From NCBI RefSeq assembly GCF_002245695.1, contig NZ_NOII01000001.1, positions 496,001 through 560,000 on the forward strand: 64,000 nt of DNA, written 5' to 3'. Source of the stretch: Fictibacillus aquaticus. Lineage in GTDB: Bacteria > Bacillota > Bacilli > Bacillales > Fictibacillaceae. Both the position numbers and the translations under genes were made by a program. The notes under the pieces are model-generated. The model worked only from the letters and a program-made list of their open reading frames with translations. It was not told the DNA's origin and did no database searches. Numbering within the stretch: position 1 is the stretch's first letter; each line of letters opens with the position of its first letter. Of the stretch, positions 1 through 9,193 are shown piece after piece.

Positions 1-220
1 GGCCGCCAATGCTGTCGAACGATTCAGCAATTTCTCTGGCAGTCCGATTTTTTGTCCCTTTAAAAAACATGTGTTCCAAAAAGTGAGATACACCGTTTTG
101 CTCGGCTGTCTCAAAACGGGATCCAGTCCCTATCCAAATTCCGATGGCAACGGAACGTACCGTTGGTATTTTCTCCAAAACGATGCGCACGCCATTCGGA
201 CAAGTATGTCTGACTATCAA
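1..220 (-). CDS. mlpA: M16-family zinc peptidase MlpA/YmxG, 5' part only
   Basis: The first 73 codons of a processing-peptidase-like (insulinase, M16) protein are present; the rest runs off the window. The N-terminus reads as the family's opening beta strand (CPNGVRIVLEKIP) followed by the inverted zinc motif HFLEH at residues 46-50, which supplies two zinc ligands and the catalytic glutamate. The start is a TTG (218-220) preceded by the strong Shine-Dalgarno TAGGGGG (228-234) at a 7-base spacing; no ATG lies in frame near it. It sits after ylxY, as in B. subtilis, but has its own promoter-like sequence at 272-300. In B. subtilis the homologue is reported to affect protease expression; the exact substrate is unknown. 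Confidence 0.9.
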   Translation of the reverse strand, partial: MIVRHTCPNGVRIVLEKIPTVRSVAIGIWIGTGSRFETAEQNGVSHFLEHMFFKGTKNRTAREIAESFDSIGG

Positions 221-270
221 CTTGTTTCCCCCTAGCTGTCATATGGTTAAGCACAATTTTCTCATAGGAA

Positions 271-300
271 CAATATACCATTAAGTATATTGGCATACAA
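271..300 (-). promoter_or_regulatory. Putative sigma-A promoter of mlpA with an overlapping inverted repeat
   Basis: On the minus strand TTGTAT (295-300) and TATATT (272-277) are 17 bases apart, with a TGn extension before the -10. A perfect 8-base inverted repeat, CAATATAC-n6-GTATATTG (271-292), covers the -10 and most of the spacer, as an operator would. Promoter function and a repressor are both inferences. Confidence 0.55.
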
Positions 301-306
301 CTTATG

Positions 307-1287
307 TTAATGCTTCTTCTGGCGCGATGGGAGAATTCTTTCCTCGTCAAGCAGCTCAGATACCGTTCCGATGCTGTACCCTTTTTGTTTGATTCCTTTG
401 ATCAAAAATTCTAGTCCTTCTGCTGTAGGACTTGTTGGATGCATGAGGATCATCGCTCCGGGGTGGACCTTTGCGAGGACTCGGTCAACCATATCCGATG
501 TATTCGGATTTCGCCAATCTACTGTATCCACAGACCATAATATCGTTTTCATATCCATCTCATCCGCAATCTGAACAACGTCATTGCGGAAGCTTCCGCT
601 CGGGGGAGCGAACCATTTTGGTGTCTCATCAATTGTTGCCTTGATCACTTCGTTCGTGTTCTTCAGTTCTTCTGTAATCCTTGCATTCGTTAATTTTTTT
701 AAATCTGGATGAGTATATGCATGGTTGCCGATTTCATGCCCTTCCTCGCTGATCATTTTAGCAAGTGTCGGATTCTTCTTCACCCACGTTCCGTCCAGGA
801 AGAAGGTCGAGTGAACACCATGTTTTTTCATCGTGCTCAAAATGACTGGCAGATGCTCGTTTCCCCATGCGACATTAACCAGCAGTGTGACCATCGGCTT
901 TTCGGGATTTCCTTTATAAATGGGCGCAGCCGGAAGGTCATCAAGATGTATGGAAGGCTTTATCTGCTTGAACACAAGTTTTTTCTCGTCAAATCTATTT
1001 TCTTTTTTCATGTTTTTTAATGACTGTTCCATGTTTACGACAATTCCGTTATATCCAGGAATCGCTTTCCAGACAGGGTTAATTTCCGCGTTTACTGGCG
1101 GAGAATTGTATTCTTTCGCTTTTTCTTTGATCTGCTGAAACAAAGAATTAGAGTTGAGCTGAGAAACGGATGTTGTATGAGCTTTTATATGTTCAATATA
1201 CGTATTTGTAAACGGATTATGGACTGTTAGTGCAGCAGCACCGGCGATCAGTGAGGATGCTAATAGTTGAAAAGTCTTTCTTTTCAT
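307..1287 (-). CDS. ylxY: YlxY, polysaccharide-deacetylase-family sporulation protein with degenerate active site
   Basis: A 326-residue NodB-fold protein. Residues 1-25 form a basic-hydrophobic export signal or membrane anchor, so it should act outside the cytoplasmic membrane. The NodB fold runs from about residue 130 to 315. Of the metal and catalytic motifs, only the histidine pair HAYTH (189-193) is kept. The first motif, normally TFDD, reads NVAWGNE (138-144), and the motif normally written RxPxG reads APPSG (227-231), so the general base and the arginine are gone. This matches the YlxY sporulation family rather than an active chitin or peptidoglycan deacetylase. ATG start with SD GGGAGGGAAG. 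It follows pnpA, separated by a terminator. Confidence 0.9.
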   Translation of the reverse strand: MKRKTFQLLASSLIAGAAALTVHNPFTNTYIEHIKAHTTSVSQLNSNSLFQQIKEKAKEYNSPPVNAEINPVWKAIPGYNGIVVNMEQSLKNMKKENRFDEKKLVFKQIKPSIHLDDLPAAPIYKGNPEKPMVTLLVNVAWGNEHLPVILSTMKKHGVHSTFFLDGTWVKKNPTLAKMISEEGHEIGNHAYTHPDLKKLTNARITEELKNTNEVIKATIDETPKWFAPPSGSFRNDVVQIADEMDMKTILWSVDTVDWRNPNTSDMVDRVLAKVHPGAMILMHPTSPTAEGLEFLIKGIKQKGYSIGTVSELLDEERILPSRQKKH

Positions 1288-1312
1288 AGTCTTCCCTCCC
1301 TGTAAAAGGGTA

Positions 1313-1327
1313 TGTCCATTATGGACA
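1313..1327. repeat. Perfect 15-base palindrome in front of ylxY
   Basis: TGTCCAT-T-ATGGACA lies about 25 bases upstream of the ylxY start. It could be a regulator site or a small hairpin in the leader. I see no clear promoter to place it against. Confidence 0.4.
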
Positions 1328-1376
1328 GGTTAGAACCTTGGCAAAGAAAAGTAAAGCTCACTAGAGGTGCTCGTGC

Positions 1377-1430
1377 AATCAACCAAAAAAACCAGAAGTG
1401 CATGCGCACTTCTGGTTTTTTTGGTTGATT
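1377..1430 (-). terminator. Bidirectional intrinsic terminator after pnpA
   Basis: A perfect 25-base inverted repeat with the 4-base loop ATGC. The core CCAGAAGTGC/GCACTTCTGG is flanked by A7 on one side and T7 on the other, so it can end transcription in both directions. It lies 17 bases beyond the pnpA stop codon. Confidence 0.9.
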
Positions 1431-1446
1431 ATTCAAAGGCAAAGGA

Positions 1447-3558
1447 TTAAGCCTTTTGCTCTTCCTGTTCCTTTTTCTGTTCCTTCAGCACCACTTTGCG
1501 TGACAGATTGACACGTCCCTGGTTGTCGATTTCTGTGACCTTGACCATGATTTCATCGCCAAGCTTCACAACGTCCTCGACTTTGCCGATTCTTTCTTCA
1601 GCCAGTTCAGAAATATGAACGAGCCCGTCTTTTCCGCTGAACAATTCAACAAATGCGCCAAACTTTTCAATGCGTTTAACTTTTCCTACATAGTACTCGC
1701 CGACCTGTACTTCTCTTACGATGTCTTCGATGATTTTCTTCGCTTTCTGATTCATCTCTTCATTGGTAGAAGCGATAAAGACCGAACCATCCTGTTCGAT
1801 ATCAATCTTAACGCCAGTCTCTTCAATGATTTTATTGATGATCTTCCCGCTCGGTCCGATAACATCGCGGATCTTGTCAGGATTGATCTTCATGCTGATA
1901 ATCTTAGGCGCAAATTGTGAAAGCGTTCCGCGCGGCTTGTCGATAGTAGACGTCATTGAATTAAGGATATGCATTCTTCCTTCTTTCGCCTGAGTCAGCG
2001 CTTCTTCAAGAATCTCACGCGTGATGCCGGAAATTTTTATATCCATCTGCAATGCTGTTACGCCTTTATCCGTTCCAGCAACCTTAAAGTCCATATCCCC
2101 AAGGTGGTCTTCCATACCTTGAATGTCAGTCAGTACGGTTACATCTTCACCGTCAGAAACGAGTCCCATAGCAATACCGGCTACTGGTGCTTTTATCGGC
2201 ACACCTGCATCCATGAGAGCAAGGATGCTCGCGCATATGCTCGCCTGTGAAGTCGATCCGTTGGATTCGAGCACTTCAGATACAAGACGGATCGTATACG
2301 GAAATTCTTCTTCGTTCGGGATGACGGCTTCGATTGCTCTTTCGCCTAAAGCACCATGCCCGATTTCACGTCGGCCAGGGCCGCGCATGAAGCCTGTCTC
2401 ACCGACTGAAAACGGCGGGAAGTTGTACTGATGCATAAAGCGTTTCGATTCTTCTACTCCAAGTCCGTCTAGAACCTGAACGTCGCCTAGCGCTCCTAGC
2501 GTACAGATGCTTAGTGCCTGAGTCTGTCCGCGTGTAAACAAACCAGATCCGTGCGTTCTGGCAAGAATGCCCACTTGTGAAGACAATGGGCGGATTTCAT
2601 TGATTTTGCGTCCATCCGGTCTAACCTTGTCTTTTAAGATCAGGCGGCGAACTTCTTCTTTAATGAGCTTCTGCAGAATTTCTTTAACCTTAGGAATCTT
2701 TTCTTCGTCTTCCTCATAGCGGGAGACAAGGCTTTCTTTCACCTCATCAAGCGCAGCCTGGCGGGCATGCTTTTCTACCACTTTTACTGCTTCTTTCACA
2801 TCGTTTTCCGAGAATCCGCGAACTTCTTCTACAAGGTCTGCATCAAGCTCGTACAGCTGTACAGCCATCTTTTCTTTACCGACTTCAGCAACAATCTGCT
2901 CTTGGAAAGCGATCAGCTTTTTGATCTCTTCGTGGCCGAACATAATTGCTTCAAGCATGATTTCTTCAGGAACTTCTAGTGCTCCCGCTTCTACCATGTT
3001 GATCGCATGTTTTGTTCCTGCAACAACAAGCTGGATGTCGCTTTTTTCGTTCTGTTCGATCGTCGGATTAACGATGAACTCTCCGTCGATGCGGCCGATA
3101 GTTACTCCAGCGATAGGCCCGTCGAAAGGAATATCCGAAATGGATAATGCCAAAGAAGATCCGATCATCGCTGCCATCTCAGATGAGCAGTTCTGATCTA
3201 CACTCATTACAGTGCTTACAACTTGTACCTCGTTACGGAATCCGTCAGCGAACAGCGGACGGATCGGGCGGTCGATCAGGCGGCTAGCAAGAATTGCTTT
3301 CTCGCTCGGGCGTCCTTCTCTTTTAATAAATCCGCCAGGTATTTTCCCTACTGCATATAGTCTTTCTTCATAGTTAATCGTAAGCGGGAAAAAGCTTAGA
3401 TTTTTTGGTTCCTTTGACGCAACGGCAGCAGACAAGACTGCTGTGTCACCGTATCTGACAAATACTGCTCCGTTCGCCTGCTTTGCAAGCTCGCCGATTT
3501 CAAACGTCAGCGTTCTGCCTGCCCAGTCCATTGAAAAAATTCTTTTTTCTTGTTCCAT
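1447..3558 (-). CDS. pnpA: Polynucleotide phosphorylase (PNPase)
   Basis: Degrades RNA 3' to 5' with phosphate, releasing nucleoside diphosphates; in Bacillus it is the main 3' exonuclease of mRNA decay and also takes part in DNA repair and competence. Seen here: two RNase PH domains (about residues 10-140 and 310-460) joined by an alpha-helical linker, a KH domain with the GxxG loop in IGPSGK (about 560-620) and a C-terminal S1 domain (GLVHISEL, about 620-690), then a charged tail. The reading frame extends upstream to 3579, but that ATG lies inside the Shine-Dalgarno AGAGGAG; the ATG at 3558 has proper spacing and gives 703 residues, close to the 705 of B. subtilis. Confidence 0.97.
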   Translation of the reverse strand: MEQEKRIFSMDWAGRTLTFEIGELAKQANGAVFVRYGDTAVLSAAVASKEPKNLSFFPLTINYEERLYAVGKIPGGFIKREGRPSEKAILASRLIDRPIRPLFADGFRNEVQVVSTVMSVDQNCSSEMAAMIGSSLALSISDIPFDGPIAGVTIGRIDGEFIVNPTIEQNEKSDIQLVVAGTKHAINMVEAGALEVPEEIMLEAIMFGHEEIKKLIAFQEQIVAEVGKEKMAVQLYELDADLVEEVRGFSENDVKEAVKVVEKHARQAALDEVKESLVSRYEEDEEKIPKVKEILQKLIKEEVRRLILKDKVRPDGRKINEIRPLSSQVGILARTHGSGLFTRGQTQALSICTLGALGDVQVLDGLGVEESKRFMHQYNFPPFSVGETGFMRGPGRREIGHGALGERAIEAVIPNEEEFPYTIRLVSEVLESNGSTSQASICASILALMDAGVPIKAPVAGIAMGLVSDGEDVTVLTDIQGMEDHLGDMDFKVAGTDKGVTALQMDIKISGITREILEEALTQAKEGRMHILNSMTSTIDKPRGTLSQFAPKIISMKINPDKIRDVIGPSGKIINKIIEETGVKIDIEQDGSVFIASTNEEMNQKAKKIIEDIVREVQVGEYYVGKVKRIEKFGAFVELFSGKDGLVHISELAEERIGKVEDVVKLGDEIMVKVTEIDNQGRVNLSRKVVLKEQKKEQEEQKA

Positions 3559-3609
3559 CTTTTCAGGTACTCCTCTCAAAACTGAACAAATCCATTAATT
3601 TATTCTTCT

Positions 3610-3638
3610 ATTATATCCTACCGTTATCCTTCCTAAAA
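3610..3638 (-). promoter_or_regulatory. Possible sigma-A promoter of pnpA
   Basis: A perfect -10 TATAAT (3610-3615) stands 17 bases from a poor -35 TTTTAG (3633-3638). It would give a leader of about 45 bases. The rpsO terminator upstream makes a separate pnpA promoter likely. Confidence 0.5.
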
Positions 3639-3750
3639 AGAAAAACTAGAAAGAAATTACTCCCTAATGCTATCAATCATTCAGACAGCCTGCAACTTTC
3701 CTTGAGCGGGAGTCCCGGGTGTATGTATGTCCATACGTTTTTTATCCATT

Positions 3751-3779
3751 AAAAAAAGCGGGATAAAATCCCGCTTTTT
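3751..3779 (-). terminator. rpsO intrinsic terminator
   Basis: On the minus strand AAAAAGCGGGAT-TTT-ATCCCGCTTTTTTT: a GC-rich stem followed by seven T. It lies 9 bases after the rpsO stop codon. Confidence 0.9.
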
Positions 3780-3787
3780 CATTAGAA

Positions 3788-4057
3788 TTAACGACGTAAT
3801 CCCAATTTGCCGATAAGTTCACGGTAACGAGTAATATCCTTGTTTCGAAGGTATGTTAACAAGTTACGGCGCTTACCAACCATTTTCAAAAGACCACGGC
3901 GTGAGTGGTGATCCTTTTTGTGCGTACGCAAATGTCCGTTAAGCTGATTGATTGATTCAGTAAGGATAGCGATTTGAACTTCTGGAGAACCAGTGTCCGT
4001 ATCATGTGTCTTGTACTCAGCAATCAAATCATTCTTGCGCTCTTGAGTGATAGCCAT
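3788..4057 (-). CDS. rpsO: 30S ribosomal protein S15
   Basis: An 89-residue protein, the exact length of the B. subtilis homologue and nearly identical in sequence (for example [35 protein letters not shown]). S15 is an early-assembling protein that binds the central-domain junction of 16S rRNA and bridges to the large subunit. Start chosen at the ATG 4057 with SD GGAGGTG (4064-4070); a GTG at 4066 overlaps that Shine-Dalgarno. It is transcribed from its own promoter and ends in its own terminator, so it forms a short unit between ribF and pnpA. In other bacteria S15 represses its own translation through its mRNA leader. Confidence 0.98.
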   Translation of the reverse strand: MAITQERKNDLIAEYKTHDTDTGSPEVQIAILTESINQLNGHLRTHKKDHHSRRGLLKMVGKRRNLLTYLRNKDITRYRELIGKLGLRR

Positions 4058-4158
4058 CCTTTTCACCTCCTTTATTATTAGCCCCTTCTACTGAGCATGC
4101 GTCGGTGAAATCGCGATGCCAAGCAGAGGTTTTTGTACTTTTAATTAGTACATGTAAT

Positions 4159-4187
4159 AGAATAGCCTTTTTCGCAGAAAAAAGCAA
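4159..4187 (-). promoter_or_regulatory. Putative sigma-A promoter of rpsO
   Basis: TTGCTT (4182-4187), 17-base spacer, TATTCT (4159-4164) on the minus strand. The predicted start near 4152 leaves a leader of about 95 bases before rpsO, long enough for S15 autoregulation, which is inferred only. Confidence 0.7.
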
Positions 4188-4190
4188 GCG

Positions 4191-5132
4191 TTATTGCAGC
4201 TGATTTATAATGGCCGATGCTCTTTCCTTGTCTTCCTCCAGCTGGCGGACAAGCTCTTGAACCGAAGCGAATTTCACTTCACTTCTTATTCTTTGAATCC
4301 AATGTATCTTCAGCGTTTCGCCATAAATACTTTTTGAAAAATCGAATAGATGGACTTCAAGGTTGGGTTTTTCAGCTGTTTTTTGGAAAGTCGGCTTAAA
4401 ACCAATATTCGCCATAGCGCTGTACTTCTTACCTTCATACTCAGCCAGTACAGCATAGACTCCAACCCCAGGCAAAGTATAGCTCCCGGTATCAAGGTTC
4501 GCCGTTGGGAAGCCGATCGTCCTGCCCCTTTGGTCTCCTGGTATTACCCGTCCTTCAACCGTGTATAAGCGGCCGAAATATTCTTTCAGCTTCGCTACGC
4601 TGCCTTCCTGAAGCGTTCGGCGAATCAGCGTAGAGCTGACCTTGATTCCATCTCTTTCCACTTTGCCGATCACAGTCAGACCAAAGCAGCTGTCCGATGA
4701 AAACTGCAGCGTGTCTGTATTGCCTGCACCTAGCTTGCCGTAAGTAAAGTCAAAGCCTGTTACAACGTGTACAGCATGAAGCTCTTTAACATATTGGTCA
4801 AGAAAATCCTGCGGCGGCAACGAGGCAAATGCATGATCAAACGTAACTAAATAAAACCTGTCGATACCGAGCTGTTTCAATACTTTCTTTTTTTCCTCAA
4901 GCGGCGTCAAATACGTCCAATGGACATTGTTCTTCCCCAGAACGACCGATGGATGTGGATGAAAGCTCATGACCGCTGACATAACTCCGAGTTCATCAGC
5001 CGTCTGTTTTGCTGTTGTGATCACTTTTTGATGTCCGATATGAATGCCGTCAAAATAACCAAGTGCGAGCACACATGGCGGCAATTGTTCTTTTTTAAAA
5101 TCATGAGGATGCGATAAAATGATGGTTTCCAA
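4191..5132 (-). CDS. ribF: Bifunctional riboflavin kinase / FAD synthetase
   Basis: Phosphorylates riboflavin to FMN and adenylates FMN to FAD in the cytoplasm; called ribC in B. subtilis. The 313-residue protein has the N-terminal FMN adenylyltransferase domain with the nucleotidyltransferase signature GYFDGIHIGHQ (residues 26-36) and a downstream SSTLIRR motif, then the C-terminal flavokinase beta barrel beginning near residue 185 with the substrate loop GRTIGFPTANL. Length and domain order are normal for the family. It ends directly before the rpsO promoter and is the last gene of the rimP-nusA-infB cluster. The SD is moderate (GTAGGTGTG). Confidence 0.97.
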   Translation of the reverse strand: METIILSHPHDFKKEQLPPCVLALGYFDGIHIGHQKVITTAKQTADELGVMSAVMSFHPHPSVVLGKNNVHWTYLTPLEEKKKVLKQLGIDRFYLVTFDHAFASLPPQDFLDQYVKELHAVHVVTGFDFTYGKLGAGNTDTLQFSSDSCFGLTVIGKVERDGIKVSSTLIRRTLQEGSVAKLKEYFGRLYTVEGRVIPGDQRGRTIGFPTANLDTGSYTLPGVGVYAVLAEYEGKKYSAMANIGFKPTFQKTAEKPNLEVHLFDFSKSIYGETLKIHWIQRIRSEVKFASVQELVRQLEEDKERASAIINQLQ

Positions 5133-5156
5133 AGCAGCACACCTACTATTTTTTCG

Positions 5157-6071
5157 TTATTGTTGCGCGATGACTTTTTCCGGTTTAATCAGACCAGGCT
5201 TCGACGGATGGTCCTCATAAACGGCAAGACATTTTCCTTCTCCATTATAAACGGCTGCCCTCGATTGTTCCATTTCTTTTGGTTTTGACAATACCGCACC
5301 GTTCATGATCCGCTGAGCCGTCTGTTCATCTGCGTTCCAGCTTTCAAAATGGGCAATCCCTTTTTCAAGAGGGAGCAGGAGGAATGAAGCCGTTTCGTTT
5401 TGTACGGTTGCTTCAATCTCCTCGAATGTCACGCAATCTGCTTCTGTAAAAGGCCCGGAAGCAGTCCTGCGAAGCTTAGACATATGCGCCGGACTTGAAA
5501 GCATTTCTCCGATCATAACTGCCAGCGTTCTTATATACGTTCCTTTTCCGCACTTCACTCGAATACGGAACGATGGAAACGGTCCTTCAAACAGCTTGTC
5601 TTCTGACAAAAGTTCAATTTCATGAATCTCAACCATGCGTTTCGGACGTTCGACTTCTATGCCTTGCCGCGCATATTCGTAAAGTTTTTTGCCGTTGACT
5701 TTTACAGCTGAATACATAGGCGGAACCTGCTCGATTGTACCTGTGAGCTTAGTGAGAACACTTAGCAGACTTTCCCTCTCGAGCGGCATGTTCCATTCTG
5801 CTTGAGCAACTGCAGCACCGTGTGCATCTTCCGTTTCTGTCGAGAGACCAAGGGTCACTTCTGCCACATATTCCTTGCCGTAATCGGACATATATTCGGC
5901 AATTTTCGTTGCCCTGCCTAAGCAGATCGGCAGTACACCCGTAACTTCAGGATCCAATGTTCCTGTATGTCCTACTTTTTTTGTTTTGTACAGTTTTCTT
6001 AATTTTGCGACACAGTCATGTGACGTCATTCCGGCTGGTTTATCCAGTGCTAAAATTCCTTCTGCCTTCAT
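5157..6071 (-). CDS. truB: tRNA pseudouridine(55) synthase TruB
   Basis: Isomerises U55 in the T-loop of elongator tRNAs. The family motif KVGHTGTLDPEVTGVLPICLG contains the catalytic aspartate (D in GTLDP), and the second conserved block KCGKGTYIRTL is present near residue 180. A C-terminal PUA-like domain covers roughly the last 70 residues. The start at ATG 6071 is used because SD AGGTG lies 6 bases upstream; the GTG at 6080 overlaps this SD. The product is 304 residues, against 309 in B. subtilis. It lies between rbfA and ribF in the conserved translation cluster. Confidence 0.96.
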   Translation of the reverse strand: MKAEGILALDKPAGMTSHDCVAKLRKLYKTKKVGHTGTLDPEVTGVLPICLGRATKIAEYMSDYGKEYVAEVTLGLSTETEDAHGAAVAQAEWNMPLERESLLSVLTKLTGTIEQVPPMYSAVKVNGKKLYEYARQGIEVERPKRMVEIHEIELLSEDKLFEGPFPSFRIRVKCGKGTYIRTLAVMIGEMLSSPAHMSKLRRTASGPFTEADCVTFEEIEATVQNETASFLLLPLEKGIAHFESWNADEQTAQRIMNGAVLSKPKEMEQSRAAVYNGEGKCLAVYEDHPSKPGLIKPEKVIAQQ

Positions 6072-6128
6072 TCGATTCACCTGCTTTTTTCTCCAATTGA
6101 AGAAAGGATAGACATGCTGCCTATCCTC

Positions 6129-6500
6129 TTATTCTTCGCTGTTATTCTCTTTTTCTTCTTCCCGTTTGATGACGGTCAAAAGTGACTCAATTTTATTACC
6201 GTAGTCTATGGACTCATCGATCTTAAAGAAGATGTCCGGCGTTTTGCGCATGCGGATCCTTCTTCCGATTTCTGTCCTGATAAAACCTGTTGCTTTCGCA
6301 AGACTTTTCAGCGTCTCTGCGCGCTGGTCTTCATCTCCAAATACAGAAATGTAAACCGTTGCCTGCTGAAGATCGCCTGTAACGTCAACAGCCGTCACCG
6401 TAACAAAGCCGACACGTGGATCCTTCAGCTTCCTGCCGATAATGTCTGTCAGTTCTTTCTTCATTTGTTCCCCTACACGGTTAGAACGGATCGTACCCAT
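6129..6500 (-). CDS. rbfA: 30S ribosome-binding factor A
   Basis: A small KH-fold (type II) protein needed for maturation of the 16S rRNA 5' end and for growth in the cold. The 123 residues start with [17 protein letters not shown], the typical first helix, and include the core [19 protein letters not shown] and the C-terminal [16 protein letters not shown]. The acidic tail [10 protein letters not shown] is short. ATG start with SD GGGGTGA. It sits between ylxP and truB as in B. subtilis. Confidence 0.96.
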   Translation of the reverse strand: MGTIRSNRVGEQMKKELTDIIGRKLKDPRVGFVTVTAVDVTGDLQQATVYISVFGDEDQRAETLKSLAKATGFIRTEIGRRIRMRKTPDIFFKIDESIDYGNKIESLLTVIKREEEKENNSEE

Positions 6501-6535
6501 TTATGTCACCCCGAATCTTACTTGAAGCTTTATTT

Positions 6536-6814
6536 CTACAGCCATTCGATGGTTGTTCCGGTCACTTCCAGTTCGGGAATACTCATCACAAACGCGACTG
6601 CTCTTTGTAGCTCTTGTTCTGCTTTTATTTTGTCCGAAGAGATTGTAACTAATCCAATCTGCGATCTTTGCCATAGATCCTGATAATCGAGCTCAGCAGC
6701 AGCTATGTTAAACTGCTGTCTGAGCCTCGTTACCACTCTTTTGATCACCGATCTTTTTTGCTTTAAAGAATGGGCTTCATATATATGGCATTCGATGATC
6801 ACCGAATGAATCAT
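6536..6814 (-). CDS. ylxP: YlxP, DUF503 family protein
   Basis: 92 residues of the DUF503 family, a small protein found next to rbfA in most Firmicutes. The family pattern SLKQKRSVIKRVVTRLRQQFN (residues 16-36) and the alternation of strand and helix suggest a ferredoxin-like alpha/beta fold. No enzymatic motif is visible. The tight position between infB (3 bases) and rbfA suggests a part in ribosome maturation, but this is guilt by association. Confidence 0.9.
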   Translation of the reverse strand: MIHSVIIECHIYEAHSLKQKRSVIKRVVTRLRQQFNIAAAELDYQDLWQRSQIGLVTISSDKIKAEQELQRAVAFVMSIPELEVTGTTIEWL

Positions 6815-6817
6815 TTT

Positions 6818-9178
6818 TTATTTACGCTCGATTTCTTCCATGATATAGGCTTCGATCACGTCGCCTTCTTTCAGGTCGTTAAACTTCTCAAGCGTGATTC
6901 CGCACTCATAGCCTTGTGCCACTTCTTTCGCGTCATCTTTAAAGCGTTTAAGTGCATCGATCTTGCCTTCATAAATAACGATTCCGTCACGAATGAGGCG
7001 GACCGTTGAGTCACGCGTTACTTTTCCGTCAGTAACGTAACAGCCGGCGATCGTCCCAACTTTGGATACCTTGAATGTAGTTCGTACATCTACCTGGCCG
7101 ATGACTTTTTCCTGGAATACAGGATCAAGCATACCTTTCATGGCAGATTCGATTTCTTCAATCACGTTATAGATGATGCGGTGAAGTCTAACATCTACTT
7201 TCTCTACCTCGGCAGTACGTTTAGCGTTGTTGTCAGGTCGGACGTTAAATCCGATCATGATAGCGTTTGACGCTGATGCCAGGATGATGTCAGATTCTGT
7301 GATCGCTCCTACACCTGTGTGGATGATTTTAACTTTCACACCGGAAACATCAATCTTGTTCAATGAGCCGGCTAGGGCTTCAACAGAACCTTGAACGTCT
7401 CCTTTAATGATAACGTTGATCTCTTTAATATCGCCTTCCTGAATCTGGCTGAAGAGATCATCAAGGTTTAATTTAGAAGATTCTTTTCTCATCGCTTCCT
7501 GATGTTTGTTGAAACGCGCTTCACCGACTTGGCGTGCTTTCTTCTCATCCGTGAAGACCATGAACTGATCTCCTGCTTGAGGTACATCGTTCAATCCTGT
7601 GATCTCTACTGGAGTTGAAGGGCCTGCTGTTTTCACGCGGCGGCCAAGATCGTTAACCATTGCTCGAACGCGGCCGAAAGTATGACCGACAACGATGGAG
7701 TCGCCGACATTCAATGTGCCGTTCTGCACGAGCAGTGTCGCAACTGGGCCTCTGCCTTTATCCAGCTGAGCTTCGATTACGGAACCTGCCGCAGAGCGGT
7801 TAGGGTTAGCTTTCAGTTCTTCTACCTCGGAAACGAGCTGGATCATCTCAAGAAGATCATCAATTCCCTCGCCTTTAAGCGCCGATACGTTAACAAAGAT
7901 CGTGTCCCCGCCCCATGCTTCGGATACAAGGCCATGCTCTGTAAGCTCCTGCATAACGCGGTCAGGATTTGCAGCTTCTTTATCCATTTTGTTAACAGCA
8001 ACGATGATTGGCACTTCAGCTGCTTTTGCATGGTTGATCGCCTCAACAGTCTGAGGCATAACACCGTCATCCGCTGCAACAACAAGAATGGTGATATCTG
8101 TTACTTGTGCTCCGCGTGCACGCATTGTTGTAAATGCAGCGTGGCCCGGAGTATCAAGGAATGAAATCTTTTTCCCGTTGTACTCGATCTGGTAGGCACC
8201 GATATGCTGTGTGATGCCGCCGGCTTCTCCTGCTGTAACTTTTGTATTCCGGATGGAGTCCAACAGCGTCGTTTTACCATGGTCAACGTGTCCCATGATC
8301 GTAACGACAGGAGGTCGTACTTGAAGATCTTTTTCTTCATCTTCCACTTCGTATGTCTCAAACACAGTCTCGTCAACAAGAATTTCTTCTTCGACTTCTA
8401 CACCGTATTCTGCTGCGACTAGCTCGATCGTGTCTTTATCAAGCTCTTGGTTGATTGTAGCCATGATTCCTAAAGACATAAGCTTTTTAATGATTTCAGA
8501 AGTTTCTTTTCTTAATTTTCTCGCCAGTTCACCGACTTGAAGTGTGTCAATGAACGTGATTTTAGAAGGAGTCGTAGCTACCTGCTTAGGTGCTGGCGGC
8601 TGATTGCTGTTCCCTCTATTTCTGTTACGGTTGCCGCCGCGGTTATTTCCGCGGTTCTGGTTGTTTCCTCCGCGGTTTTGCCCGCCGAATCCGCCTCCGC
8701 GGCTGTTGCGGTTATTGCTGTTATTGTTATTATTGCTGCTGTTATTGTTATTATTGCTGTTCTGTCCGCCGCTGCTCTGGCCACCGCGGTTCTGAGTGCC
8801 TCCGCGGCTGTTCTGTCCGCCAGATTGGCTGCGGCTGCTGTTTTGACCAGCTGGGCTTTTTGCGCTGCTGCTGCGGTTCTGCGGTCCTGCTGGCTTGCTT
8901 CCGCTGTTCTGACTTCGATTTTGGTTTTGGTTTTGAGTTGGTTCGTCTTTTTTAATTTTCATTGTATTTTCTTTTTTACGTTCCTTCGTGTTGGTTTTGT
9001 CCACTTGGCCTGCCGGCTGCTTTGGGCTGAACGCTTCGTTCAGCTTCTTTATAGCGTCTTCATCAATCATGGACATATGATTGGAGACGTCAACATTCAT
9101 TTTTTTCAGTTTATCGATGATATCCTTGCTTTGAACATTTTTCTCTTTGGCATATTCATATACACGTTTTTTACTCAT
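6818..9178 (-). CDS. infB: Translation initiation factor IF-2
   Basis: GTPase that delivers fMet-tRNA to the 30S subunit and promotes subunit joining. Order of parts in 786 residues: an N-terminal IF2-N helix domain (1-50), a long disordered stretch rich in Asn, Gln, Gly, Arg and Ser (about 73-200), a second IF2-N domain (about 205-255), the G domain with GHVDHGKT (about 292-299), DTPGHAAF and NKMD, then beta-barrel domain II, domain III and the C-terminal fMet-tRNA-binding barrel. ATG start with SD GGGGGTGAAC. B. subtilis also makes a shorter IF2 from an internal start; the internal ATG near residue 73 here has only a weak Shine-Dalgarno, so I do not claim a second form. Confidence 0.98.
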   Translation of the reverse strand: MSKKRVYEYAKEKNVQSKDIIDKLKKMNVDVSNHMSMIDEDAIKKLNEAFSPKQPAGQVDKTNTKERKKENTMKIKKDEPTQNQNQNRSQNSGSKPAGPQNRSSSAKSPAGQNSSRSQSGGQNSRGGTQNRGGQSSGGQNSNNNNNSSNNNNNSNNRNSRGGGFGGQNRGGNNQNRGNNRGGNRNRNRGNSNQPPAPKQVATTPSKITFIDTLQVGELARKLRKETSEIIKKLMSLGIMATINQELDKDTIELVAAEYGVEVEEEILVDETVFETYEVEDEEKDLQVRPPVVTIMGHVDHGKTTLLDSIRNTKVTAGEAGGITQHIGAYQIEYNGKKISFLDTPGHAAFTTMRARGAQVTDITILVVAADDGVMPQTVEAINHAKAAEVPIIVAVNKMDKEAANPDRVMQELTEHGLVSEAWGGDTIFVNVSALKGEGIDDLLEMIQLVSEVEELKANPNRSAAGSVIEAQLDKGRGPVATLLVQNGTLNVGDSIVVGHTFGRVRAMVNDLGRRVKTAGPSTPVEITGLNDVPQAGDQFMVFTDEKKARQVGEARFNKHQEAMRKESSKLNLDDLFSQIQEGDIKEINVIIKGDVQGSVEALAGSLNKIDVSGVKVKIIHTGVGAITESDIILASASNAIMIGFNVRPDNNAKRTAEVEKVDVRLHRIIYNVIEEIESAMKGMLDPVFQEKVIGQVDVRTTFKVSKVGTIAGCYVTDGKVTRDSTVRLIRDGIVIYEGKIDALKRFKDDAKEVAQGYECGITLEKFNDLKEGDVIEAYIMEEIERK

Positions 9179-9193
9179 CTGTTCACCCCCGAG

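Noticed and set aside
111-350. 79-codon minus-strand frame overlapping mlpA and ylxY ends
   Set aside because: Out of frame with the clear MlpA N-terminus, which has a better SD and the HFLEH motif.
3559-3787. A possible extra gene between pnpA and rpsO (89-codon plus frame 3483-3752)
   Set aside because: No SD and Phe/Leu/Ser-rich; the gap is explained by the rpsO terminator, a promoter and a leader.
8958-8963. Internal start for a shorter IF2 form at the ATG of MKIKKDE
   Set aside because: Only a weak purine stretch precedes it; B. subtilis-type IF2-beta cannot be claimed from sequence.
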